Below, piece after piece: positions 1 through 6,391 of a stretch of 8,839 nt of DNA (its first letter is position 1; every line of letters starts with the position of its first letter). The notes beneath the pieces are model-generated. The model worked only from the letters and a program-made list of their open reading frames with translations, did no database searches and had not been told where the DNA came from. Made by a program: the position numbers and the translations under genes. The DNA is from an uncultured Alphaproteobacteria bacterium (GTDB taxonomy: Bacteria > Pseudomonadota > Alphaproteobacteria > Rs-D84), in assembly GCA_947589625.1 (NCBI GenBank), contig CANQCM010000037.1, positions 1 to 8,839 of the forward strand, given 5' to 3'.

Positions 1-2136
1 TCAGACCCACGAACCAGCGACGCATTTGCGCATATTGTGGAACGGGTTTCAGAATTCAGAATTTCAAAAATTCTGGACATGATGATAGAGCAATATAAAT
101 ACTTTTTTAACATTACAAATATTGATAAATATCGCGATTATTTCATTGATACGATTAAAAAATATCTAAATTTAACATCTGGTGCCAGATATAAAAAAAA
201 CGATGAAAACTTGCAAAAAATCGCTGATTCTGTTCAAATCGCAATAAATACATCAAAAAAGCCTGAAAAGACATTAAACAAGATTCTTGAAATTATAAAA
301 CAATATATTGACAATAGTATAGATTTTCAAAAATACAAATCTGCGTATCTAAAAGCCGATGGCGAAATTTCTGACTTTGTTCAGAAAAACGAAATTTTAT
401 GTGATGAAGCGATTGCGGTTTATTCTGAAAATCAGCATATTATAAATCAGGAAATTTATAAAGATACAATCGCATTGTTTGATTTGGCAGCGGCATTTGC
501 AAAACAATATCGCGAATTAAAATCGCAACGTAATTTATTAGATTTTGAAGATATGATTTTATACACGCGCCGATTGTTTGAAAATCCTGAAACAATGGGG
601 TGGGTCTTGTCACAATTAAACCTGCGGATTAGTCATATTTTAGTTGACGAGGCGCAAGATACCAGCCCTATGCAGTGGGACATTATGCGCATGTTGGCAG
701 GCGATTTCTTTACAGACGGTGATACAAATAAATTACCGCATTCGTTATTTGTTGTCGGCGATACTAAACAATCTATTTATGGTTTCCAAGGCGCAGATCC
801 AAATGCTTTTGCCACCAGCCGCCAAGACATTGGCGCACATATAACACAAAACCTGCGCACGATTCAAGAAATACCGTTAACGCAAAGTTTTCGTTCGGTC
901 CGCGCCATTTTACGAACGGTTGATATGTTCTTTTCTGACCCGTCTGTTATTGCGGCAACGGGTTTTGCCAATAATTCGCATCGTGCATTTAGATCAGATT
1001 CCGGCTTTGTAGAAATATACCGCGCATCCAATCGTGACAGCGATGTTTCAAAACAAGATTACATTCGCAACATTGCAGATAAAATAACCAGCCTTGTGGA
1101 ATCTGGAAAATATGCCGCAAACAAAATAATGGTTCTGGTGCAAAAACGCGAACCGTTTGCGCCGTTGTTAGAAAAAGAATTAAAAAGTCGTGGCATTGGT
1201 GTTGCAGGCAGCGACAGAATCACTTTGCCGAATTTTCCAGCAATACGCGACCTATTAAATCTGGTGCGTTTTTGTATAAATAATTCTGACAACTACAGTT
1301 TATGTTGTGTATTAAAAAGTCCAATTTTCAGATTGAAAGAACAAGATATTTTCAAAATTTGTAATCGGCGCATTGAAACGAATAAATCGCGAAAAGCGAC
1401 CGATTCTGATGCCGATGAAATTACCGATTTTGATGTTGTGCGTGACATGTACCCAGAAATATATTCGCGTCTTAGAACGATGATTCAAAATGCGTCTGAG
1501 ATGGCGCCATACACATTTTTTAACAATGTGTTAAACACAAATAACACGCGCGAAAGCATTGTTGCAGCATTGGGTAATCAGGTGGTTGATCCGCTGGAAG
1601 AATTTATGACGATATGTTTAGCATACGAACGCACACAATCTGGCACAATGCGACATTTCTTGAAATGGTTTATAACAGGTTCTGCGCAAATTAAGCGCGA
1701 TTTAGGCGCGTCTGACGGTGTGCGTATTACCACCGTTCATGGCGCAAAAGGTTTAGAATCTGATGTTGTTTTCTTGATTGATACATGTTCGCCGGTAAAA
1801 TCGGAACAGACACAAAAATTTAACAATGACGCGTTGCCTGTGGACGTACGCGCGCAATCGCATTTGTATCCAATGCCATGGCTGTGGACACCACACGATA
1901 AGCCCAGTGCGCAATACAACGAATTAAAGACCGTCAATTTCCGCGATACTATTGCAGAATCTTATCGCTTGTTATATGTTGCGATGACGCGTGCTAAAAA
2001 AGAATTATATATTTATGGATTCAGTGGCAAATCATCGCCCAGTGCAAATTCTTGGTATTCAATGTTGTGGAATGTGTTGTGCGAAAAAACAAACACACCA
2101 CCAGACGCAGATTTAATCAGGATTGCTGATGAATAA
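1..2136 (+). CDS. addA: AddA-type UvrD-family repair helicase, 5'-partial, lacking its usual C-terminal nuclease domain
   Basis: This is the helicase subunit of an AddAB-type double-strand-break resection complex, an ATP-driven 3'-5' DNA motor of superfamily 1. The reading frame is open from base 1, and its first residues in the window (SDPRTSDAFAHIVERVSE) resemble internal AddA sequence, so the GTG at 37 is not the start. The start and the Walker A motif lie upstream, outside the window. Visible helicase motifs in order are LLDFEDMI (about 535-558), motif II DEAQDT (646-663), motif III VVGDTKQSIYGFQGADP (751-801), motif IV LTQSFRS (877-897), motif V ITTVHGAKGLESD (from 1726) and motif VI LLYVAMTRAKK (from 1969). 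The N-terminal part seen is Lys/Asn/Ile-rich. AddA normally continues into a PD-(D/E)XK nuclease; here the frame stops at TAA 2134-2136 and that domain is in the next ORF. In alphaproteobacteria addB usually lies directly upstream, which cannot be seen here. The family call is firm. AddA rather than another UvrD paralog rests mainly on the following nuclease ORF. Confidence 0.9.
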   Translation, partial: SDPRTSDAFAHIVERVSEFRISKILDMMIEQYKYFFNITNIDKYRDYFIDTIKKYLNLTSGARYKKNDENLQKIADSVQIAINTSKKPEKTLNKILEIIKQYIDNSIDFQKYKSAYLKADGEISDFVQKNEILCDEAIAVYSENQHIINQEIYKDTIALFDLAAAFAKQYRELKSQRNLLDFEDMILYTRRLFENPETMGWVLSQLNLRISHILVDEAQDTSPMQWDIMRMLAGDFFTDGDTNKLPHSLFVVGDTKQSIYGFQGADPNAFATSRQDIGAHITQNLRTIQEIPLTQSFRSVRAILRTVDMFFSDPSVIAATGFANNSHRAFRSDSGFVEIYRASNRDSDVSKQDYIRNIADKITSLVESGKYAANKIMVLVQKREPFAPLLEKELKSRGIGVAGSDRITLPNFPAIRDLLNLVRFCINNSDNYSLCCVLKSPIFRLKEQDIFKICNRRIETNKSRKATDSDADEITDFDVVRDMYPEIYSRLRTMIQNASEMAPYTFFNNVLNTNNTRESIVAALGNQVVDPLEEFMTICLAYERTQSGTMRHFLKWFITGSAQIKRDLGASDGVRITTVHGAKGLESDVVFLIDTCSPVKSEQTQKFNNDALPVDVRAQSHLYPMPWLWTPHDKPSAQYNELKTVNFRDTIAESYRLLYVAMTRAKKELYIYGFSGKSSPSANSWYSMLWNVLCEKTNTPPDADLIRIADE

Positions 2137-2587
2137 CGAAAATAAAACATCTTTGCGATCATTGTTGCAATCGCGTGAATCGCGCCGTCATGCCACAGAC
2201 GAAGGAACACGCGTACACGATAAAATGCGCCGTATCGTACTGGACGGCGATGTGCGTTCGGGCGATGCTGATATAATTTCGCATATTGAAAATCGTCCAG
2301 AATTACTGGCGTATTTTGTAAAATCTGCACAAACAGAAGTTCCCATTGCTGGCACGGTAAATGGGCATTTTATCAGTCGCCGTATTGACAGAATGATTGT
2401 TGATAATCAAAATCACATTATCAAAATAATGGATTATAAAACCGACATAAATCGCGATATGTTCCACGATAAATATATTGCACAAATGCACGAATATACG
2501 GCACTGGTGCGCCAGATTTATCCGCATTATGATGTGCATTGTGTTATATTGTGGTTGCACGATTGGTCGGTGGAATCAGTTTCATAA
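2129..2587 (+). CDS. Stand-alone RecB-like PD-(D/E)XK nuclease domain matching the AddA C-terminus
   Basis: This 152-residue protein corresponds to the nuclease domain that normally ends AddA. The RecB-family nuclease pattern is complete: H30 in GTRVH, E70 in TEVPIAG, D87 in RRIDRM, then D102 and K104 in MDYKTD, followed by a Q/Y motif in QMHEYTALVRQIYP. These are the metal-binding and catalytic positions of RecB/AddA nucleases, so the domain looks active. The ATG at 2129 is preferred over the TTG at 2123 because an AGG (2119-2121) sits 7 nt upstream as a ribosome binding site. The ORF overlaps the helicase stop codon by 8 nt in the +1 frame, which suggests translational coupling and a helicase-nuclease complex made of two chains. 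The other explanation is a frameshift in one addA gene. The frames are both open only from 2117 to 2133, and no slippery run is visible there, which favours two genes. Confidence 0.85.
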   Translation: MNNENKTSLRSLLQSRESRRHATDEGTRVHDKMRRIVLDGDVRSGDADIISHIENRPELLAYFVKSAQTEVPIAGTVNGHFISRRIDRMIVDNQNHIIKIMDYKTDINRDMFHDKYIAQMHEYTALVRQIYPHYDVHCVILWLHDWSVESVS

Positions 2588-2594
2588 AACACCC

Positions 2595-2624
2595 TTGAAT
2601 TTATATGAAAAACATCGCTATAAT
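2595..2624 (+). promoter_or_regulatory. Sigma70-type promoter of recN, placed for a leaderless transcript
   Basis: A -35 hexamer TTGAAT (2595-2600) and a perfect -10 TATAAT (2619-2624) are separated by 18 nt. Only six bases lie between the -10 and the recN ATG at 2631, so the usual start position (base -7 at the end of the -10) makes +1 the A of the ATG. No Shine-Dalgarno sequence precedes that ATG. No alphaproteobacterial LexA box of the GTTC-N7-GTTC type was seen nearby, so SOS control is not supported. The sequence match is strong; the leaderless start is an inference. Confidence 0.7.
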
Positions 2625-2630
2625 TACGGC

Positions 2631-4283
2631 ATGCTGATAGGATTAAATATTTCAAATATTGTATTGATAGAACGGCTAAATCTGGAATTTGGCGCAGGTC
2701 TGAACATTCTGACAGGTGAAACAGGTGCTGGGAAAAGTATTTTACTGGACGCCTTATCGTTGGCATTGGGTGCGCGGTCTGATGTTGGGCTGGTGCGTCA
2801 TGGTTGTGATATGGCGTCTGTTATTGCAGAATTTGATGACGCAGACGATAATTTGCGCAGTGTCCTGAATGAAAACGGAATAGATTATGACGGGCAAATT
2901 ATTTTGCGTCGTACATTATCTGCCGATGGCAAAAGCAGGGCATGGGTTAATGATGTGCCTGTATCAATCAAAACATTAAAGCAGATTGGCGATATGTTGG
3001 TGGAAATTCACGGTCAATTTGCAAATCATACATTATTAAATCCTTTGACTCATCGTCAAACACTGGACGAATATGCCACGCGCAATATTTCAGGTTTTGG
3101 CGACTTGTTAACCGCGGTGCGCGACGCATACGATAATTATCATAACGCGGCTATACGATTAAATGAATTAAACGATATATTGTCGCGCGCAGAATCCGAA
3201 CGCGAATATCTGGAACACAATGTCGCAGAATTACGCGCGTTAAATCCAGCCGTGGGCGAAGAAGAAAAATTGGCAACACAACGCACGGCAATGATGAATG
3301 CAGAACGCGATGCGGGCATATTAAATGACGCACTGGGCGAATTATCGCCCAATGGCGCGCAATCGGTGGAATCGCAAATTTTTGCAGCTGCGCACACACT
3401 GGAACACATTAAATCAGACCCAAATCCATATCAGGCACAAATTGATAAATTATATGATGCAGGTCAAATAATTGCCGAGGTGACACAGACCCTCGCGCCC
3501 AGTGAAATTGATATTACTAGTCTTGATTCCATAGAAGAACGGTTGTTTGCTATACGCGCCGCGGCGCGTAAACATCGCGTTTCTGCGGACGAATTGCCGC
3601 AAAAATTACAAGATATGACCGCGCAATTAAATGCGATTGATAATTCAGACCAAGAATTGCGGCGCGCAAAATCAGATATGGAAAAATATCGCCAAGAATA
3701 TGACACGGTGGCACATAAATTATCTGTGGCGCGCAAAGTGGCATCAGAAAAATTGCGTTCAGATATACTGCGCGAATTGCCAGATTTGAAATTGGGTACG
3801 GCTGATTTTATGGTGGATTTTGCAGAAATCGCGCCATCTGCCAATGGCGCAGACGATATTGTCTTTATGATAAAGACTAATCCGGGTATGCCGTTCGCGC
3901 CATTGCATAAATCGGCATCTGGTGGCGAATTGGCGCGTTTAATGTTGGCATTGCGTGTTGTGTTGGCATCAGATTGCCATGCACACACATTTGTATTTGA
4001 TGAAGTAGATACAGGTATCAGTGGCGCCACCGCCAGTGCAGTTGGATTGCGTCTGAATAAATTGGCGCAAAATTCACAGGCATTGGTTATCACGCATTCG
4101 GCGCAGGTTGCAGGTTTTGCCGACCGTCATTTCAAAATTGAAAAAAATGTATCAGACGGCACAACCACAACATCTGTATATGAAATCAACGGTGATGCGC
4201 GTATAAATGAAATTGCGCGCATAATCAGCGGTGCTGAAATTACCAATGAATCAATCGCCACCGCCAAGACTTTGATGAAATAG
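2631..4283 (+). CDS. recN: DNA repair protein RecN
   Basis: RecN is an SMC-like ATPase that binds DNA ends and holds broken molecules together during recombinational repair. The 550-residue length is close to E. coli RecN (553). The N-terminus MLIGLNISNIVLIERL fits the family exactly, which fixes the ATG at 2631; the frame is open further upstream but that part is unlike RecN. Walker A is GETGAGKS at residues 29-36. The central region, roughly residues 190-400, is rich in Glu, Lys, Arg and Leu, as expected for the coiled coil. The ABC signature SASGGELARL surrounds S430-E433, Walker B is FVFDEVDTG with D457 and E458, and the switch histidine is H489 in VITHSAQ. All ATPase motifs are intact. 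It lies 43 nt after the AddA nuclease ORF, has its own promoter, and ends in TAG inside a short heptamer repeat. Pairing with addA fits a double-strand-break repair cluster. Confidence 0.97.
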   Translation: MLIGLNISNIVLIERLNLEFGAGLNILTGETGAGKSILLDALSLALGARSDVGLVRHGCDMASVIAEFDDADDNLRSVLNENGIDYDGQIILRRTLSADGKSRAWVNDVPVSIKTLKQIGDMLVEIHGQFANHTLLNPLTHRQTLDEYATRNISGFGDLLTAVRDAYDNYHNAAIRLNELNDILSRAESEREYLEHNVAELRALNPAVGEEEKLATQRTAMMNAERDAGILNDALGELSPNGAQSVESQIFAAAHTLEHIKSDPNPYQAQIDKLYDAGQIIAEVTQTLAPSEIDITSLDSIEERLFAIRAAARKHRVSADELPQKLQDMTAQLNAIDNSDQELRRAKSDMEKYRQEYDTVAHKLSVARKVASEKLRSDILRELPDLKLGTADFMVDFAEIAPSANGADDIVFMIKTNPGMPFAPLHKSASGGELARLMLALRVVLASDCHAHTFVFDEVDTGISGATASAVGLRLNKLAQNSQALVITHSAQVAGFADRHFKIEKNVSDGTTTTSVYEINGDARINEIARIISGAEITNESIATAKTLMK

Positions 4284-4307
4284 TGGTTAGGGGTTAGTGA
4301 TTAGTAG
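4280..4307 (+). repeat. Four degenerate TTAGTGR heptamers overlapping the recN stop codon
   Basis: Four consecutive 7-base units (from 4280, 4287, 4294 and 4301) each match TTAGTGR with one or two changes. The recN stop TAG (4281-4283) is part of the first unit. A related array lies in inverted orientation at the xseA stop codon, so the pair brackets the convergent intergenic segment. The function is unknown. Confidence 0.6.
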
Positions 4308-4310
4308 ATG

Positions 4311-4329
4311 TGTCGCGCGTTGCGCGACA
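4311..4329 (+). terminator. GC-rich hairpin after recN, possible terminator
   Basis: TGTCGCGC (4311-4318) pairs with GCGCGACA (4322-4329) across a 3-nt GTT loop, giving eight base pairs, 28 nt after the recN stop. The following bases (GCATTTATTAT) are T-rich but hold no solid T run, so intrinsic termination is possible rather than clear. Confidence 0.4.
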
Positions 4330-4342
4330 GCATTTATTATGA

Positions 4343-4371
4343 CTGGATTCCACGGTCAAGCCGCGGAATGA
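4343..4371 (-). repeat. REP-like palindrome, copy A
   Basis: Read on the - strand this has TCATTCC, then GGCTTGACC, then GGAATCCAG, the same plan as copy B at 4510-4539 but inverted relative to it. The stem arms are 4347-4355 and 4361-4369 around a TCAAG loop, with eight of nine positions paired and one A-C mismatch at 4352/4364. Dispersed palindromes of this type are known from many proteobacterial genomes and often give spurious short ORFs containing PRLDRGIQ. Confidence 0.7.
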
Positions 4372-4509
4372 ATCCGAGTATATGAAAACAAGCGAAGCGC
4401 AGTTTGAATAAATACCGAGGATACGCGCAGGCGTTAGCCGAGCGACACAGTTCTTTATTTCTTAAAATACGAACATTGTTCCTAGAATTAAAATAAAAAG
4501 ATAAGAGTT

Positions 4510-4539
4510 GTCATTCTCGGGCTTGACCCGAGAATCCAG
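4510..4539 (+). repeat. REP-like palindrome, copy B
   Basis: This copy has a perfect 9-bp stem: ATTCTCGGG (4513-4521) and CCCGAGAAT (4527-4535) around a CTTGA loop, flanked by GTC on the left and CCAG on the right. It shares loop and flanks with copy A, in opposite orientation. Arm differences between copies A and B partly preserve pairing, which points to structure being kept. On the - strand a T-rich run follows about a dozen bases beyond the hairpin (within 4485-4505), so it might also help end the xseA transcript. Confidence 0.75.
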
Positions 4540-4551
4540 TTCTAATAACTC

Positions 4552-4566
4552 GTTCGCGTAGCGAAC
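4552..4566 (-). terminator. Short hairpin after xseA, possible weak terminator
   Basis: GTTCGC (4552-4557) pairs with GCGAAC (4561-4566) around a 3-nt loop, about 24 nt past the xseA stop codon. Six base pairs and no T run make it weak by itself. Its distance from the xseA stop mirrors that of the recN-side hairpin from the recN stop. Confidence 0.3.
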
Positions 4567-4572
4567 ACCTTA

Positions 4573-4599
4573 TCCTCTAACACTCGCCACTAAACACTA
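4573..4599 (-). repeat. Degenerate TTAGTGN heptamers overlapping the xseA stop codon
   Basis: On the - strand, TTAGTGT (4599-4593) is followed directly by TTAGTGG (4592-4586) and then by two more diverged units, CGAGTGT and TAGAGGA. The xseA stop TAG (4592-4590) lies just at the second unit. It is the inverted counterpart of the array at the recN stop; both share TAGTGG at the stop codon. Confidence 0.5.
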
Positions 4600-5825
4600 A
4601 TCGTTCCATCGGCGAATTCAATTGTAGCAGGGCGCTTTGCATCGGTGGCGCGTGAAATAATATTATTAGACTTGTCGCGCACAATTGCATATCCGCGCGA
4701 TAAAACATTTTTATAACTTAATGACGACAGCATTTGTCCCAAGTGCGCCACAGATTGCGTCAAATTATTCATTTTATTTTGCAGTATGTTTGGCATTGTC
4801 GCGACAATTTCCATTTTTTGCCGTGCATTATTTATGCGCGTATTTATTATCAAATCCATTGTTCGCGTTATGTCATCTATACGTTGCGATTGTTCCATCA
4901 ACATTTGGCGTGGGCTTTTGATTGTTATGTTGTCAATCCGTGCGCGCGCATGTGTCAAACGCGTTGTAAAACTTGAAATCATTCTGTGTGCAATGTTTTC
5001 CAATTCTTGACTCAACGCCAGTTTTGTGGGAACTGCCGCTTCGGCGGCACCTGTTGGTGTTGGTGCGCGAAAGTCTGCAGCAAAATCAATCAGCATCCAA
5101 TCTGGTTCATGACCGACACCTGAAATCAGGGGAATGTGACTTGCCGCCGCGGCACGCACGACAATTTCTTCACTGAACGGCAACAAGTCTTCCAGTGCGC
5201 CACCGCCACGCGCAACAATAATCAAATCAACATTATTCGCGCGATTAAAGTATTCAATGCCTGCAGCGACTTCTGCGGCGGCGGTTGTTCCTTGAACTGT
5301 TGCAGGATATAAAATCACATGCACGGGAAATCGTTCGCGCAGGCGGTTTTGAATGTCTTGAAATGCAGCGCCTGTCGGACTGGTAACGACACCGATTCTT
5401 TGTGGTAATCGGGGCAGGGGCTTTTTGCGCGATTGGTCAAACAAGCCTTCTGCGGCGAGTTTCCGTTTGCGTTCTTCCAGCATTTTTAGAATTGCGCCAA
5501 CACCTGCCATTTCAATTTCAGACGCAATAATTTGATAGTTACTGCGCGCAGGATATGTTGTAAAACGCCCTGTGATAATAACCTCCAGCCCATCGGTCAA
5601 TTGAAAATTTACAGGCGTTCCGCGCCAAATAATCACAGAAATTGCGGCATTTGCGTCTTTGATTGTCATATATGTATGACCAGATGTCGCACGCGTAATT
5701 TGGGACAATTCTCCACGAATTTTTATGCGCGGAAATGCGGTTTCAACAACGCCTTTTAATAACGCAGATGCGTCAGATACAGAAAAAATTGTGTCAGGTT
5801 GAACAAGTGGTTCTGGTTTTTGCAT
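4590..5825 (-). CDS. xseA: Exodeoxyribonuclease VII large subunit
   Basis: XseA is the catalytic subunit of exonuclease VII, which degrades single-stranded DNA from both ends together with several copies of the small subunit XseB. The protein has 411 residues, somewhat shorter than E. coli XseA (456). An N-terminal OB-fold domain covers about residues 10-105 and includes FPRIKIRGELSQ and GHTYMTIKD (49-57). The catalytic domain follows, with IGVVTSPTGAAFQD (144-157), VARGGGALEDLLPFSEE (204-220) and the family hallmark GVGHEPDWMLIDFAAD then RAPTPTGAAE (236-262). The C-terminal third is a helical, polar region that looks like a reduced version of the coiled coil that binds XseB. The ATG at 5825 lies 5 nt after the stop of the preceding gene and has only a weak ribosome binding site, so coupled translation is likely. 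xseB is not in the window. The gene ends in TAG within the heptamer repeat. Confidence 0.96.
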   Translation of the reverse strand: MQKPEPLVQPDTIFSVSDASALLKGVVETAFPRIKIRGELSQITRATSGHTYMTIKDANAAISVIIWRGTPVNFQLTDGLEVIITGRFTTYPARSNYQIIASEIEMAGVGAILKMLEERKRKLAAEGLFDQSRKKPLPRLPQRIGVVTSPTGAAFQDIQNRLRERFPVHVILYPATVQGTTAAAEVAAGIEYFNRANNVDLIIVARGGGALEDLLPFSEEIVVRAAAASHIPLISGVGHEPDWMLIDFAADFRAPTPTGAAEAAVPTKLALSQELENIAHRMISSFTTRLTHARARIDNITIKSPRQMLMEQSQRIDDITRTMDLIINTRINNARQKMEIVATMPNILQNKMNNLTQSVAHLGQMLSSLSYKNVLSRGYAIVRDKSNNIISRATDAKRPATIEFADGTISV

Positions 5826-5830
5826 TTTCT

Positions 5831-6340
5831 TTATTCCATTGATTTTGCGTTTTTCGCGGCGTCCATAAAATCAATACCTGCGGCATGCAAGAATCGTGTA
5901 ACGGTGCGTGGGCCTTCGCCGTCTATTTTAGTTTTATGTCCCATTTCATAAGGTACTGTAATTCTATTGAAAGTATATTGGTCATATGTTATATCCAATA
6001 CGCGTTTTGTCGGCATATGCATAATGTAATAATGTGGGCCATAATACCATATCTCGTCAATATACATCGGTTTCCAATCTGGCGAATTCATCAGCGCAAT
6101 AAAAGAAAATGTTGCCGCGCGACAAAAGCCATAAGAATCATATGGAAACAGTTTATAATCGTTTCCAATAATTGGCGAAAAAGTTGCATGTTTTACAGAA
6201 TCTAACTTGAAAGAATCGCGAAACAACAACACAAAATTTTTTGCGCGCAATCTTTCAATACGATTTGGCAACATTTCGTCCAAATCGCGCAATAATTTTC
6301 TTGTTGCTGATTCATAAAGTTCTGCTTTTCTATCGTCCAT
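5831..6340 (-). CDS. Putative transglutaminase-like or papain-like Cys-His-Asp protein, paralog B
   Basis: I do not recognise a named family for this 169-residue protein, but it is clearly paralogous to the preceding gene. The two share ATRKLL at residues 12-17, a Tyr/Ser...GFC motif, a WY-H strand and the block DITYDQY. Here these give C73 (SYGFCRAA), H103 (GPHYYIM) and D116 (RVLDITYDQY). A Cys at the start of a helix, a later strand His and an Asp thirteen residues on is the order seen in transglutaminase-like and NlpC/P60-like cysteine enzymes, so hydrolase or transferase activity is inferred, not shown. No signal peptide or membrane segment is visible, so it is probably cytoplasmic. The frame is open to a TTG at 6367, but the ATG at 6340 is chosen because it aligns the N-terminus with the paralog and sits right after a promoter. 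xseA follows after 5 nt. Confidence 0.82.
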   Translation of the reverse strand: MDDRKAELYESATRKLLRDLDEMLPNRIERLRAKNFVLLFRDSFKLDSVKHATFSPIIGNDYKLFPYDSYGFCRAATFSFIALMNSPDWKPMYIDEIWYYGPHYYIMHMPTKRVLDITYDQYTFNRITVPYEMGHKTKIDGEGPRTVTRFLHAAGIDFMDAAKNAKSME

Positions 6341-6347
6341 GGCATAA

Positions 6348-6375
6348 AGTATACCAGAATTTATCAAGATAACAA
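6348..6375 (-). promoter_or_regulatory. Extended -10 promoter before paralog B, nearly abutting its ATG
   Basis: On the - strand, TTGTTA (6375-6370) as -35 and TATACT (6353-6348) as -10 are 16 nt apart, with a TGG just before the -10 forming the extended -10 element TGn. Seven bases separate the -10 from the ATG at 6340, so the transcript would start at the ATG or one base before it. No Shine-Dalgarno sequence precedes this ATG. It would drive paralog B and xseA independently of the upstream operon. It lies in the 51-nt gap between the two paralogs. Confidence 0.55.
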
Positions 6376-6391
6376 CGGCTTTTTATGCGGA

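Larger units (their letters stand above)
4284..4589. other. 306-bp gene-free segment between convergent recN and xseA, roughly mirror symmetric
   Basis: No credible gene lies here. From both ends inward the segment has heptamers, a short hairpin and a REP-like palindrome, with the right half in inverted orientation. The centre (about 4374-4505) contains a GC-rich stretch (4390-4447, with GCGAAGCGC and GGCGTTAGCC) followed by an AT-rich stretch (4450-4505). The arrangement could be a transcription-stopping region for both converging operons, an inserted non-autonomous palindromic element, or both. No direct target-site duplication was recognised. Confidence 0.6.

Noticed and set aside
2605..2637. 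Ten-codon ORF (MKNIAIITAC) whose TGA overlaps the recN ATG, as a leader peptide
   Set aside because: It spans the -10 element of the recN promoter, so the main recN transcript would not contain it, and it has no ribosome binding site.
3464..4093. 209-codon minus-strand open frame inside recN
   Set aside because: It is antisense to the strongly conserved RecN ATPase C-terminal half and its translation resembles no protein family; it is a shadow of recN codon usage.
4337..4455. Minus-strand open frame across the intergenic segment ending in PRLDRGIQS
   Set aside because: It is read out of the REP-like palindrome; such peptides are known spurious translations of dispersed repeats, and no start signal is present.
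4472..4482. GAACATTGTTC palindrome as a LexA box
   Set aside because: The spacing is GAAC-N3-GTTC, not the N4 or N7 of known LexA sites, and it lies between two gene 3' ends where no promoter is needed.
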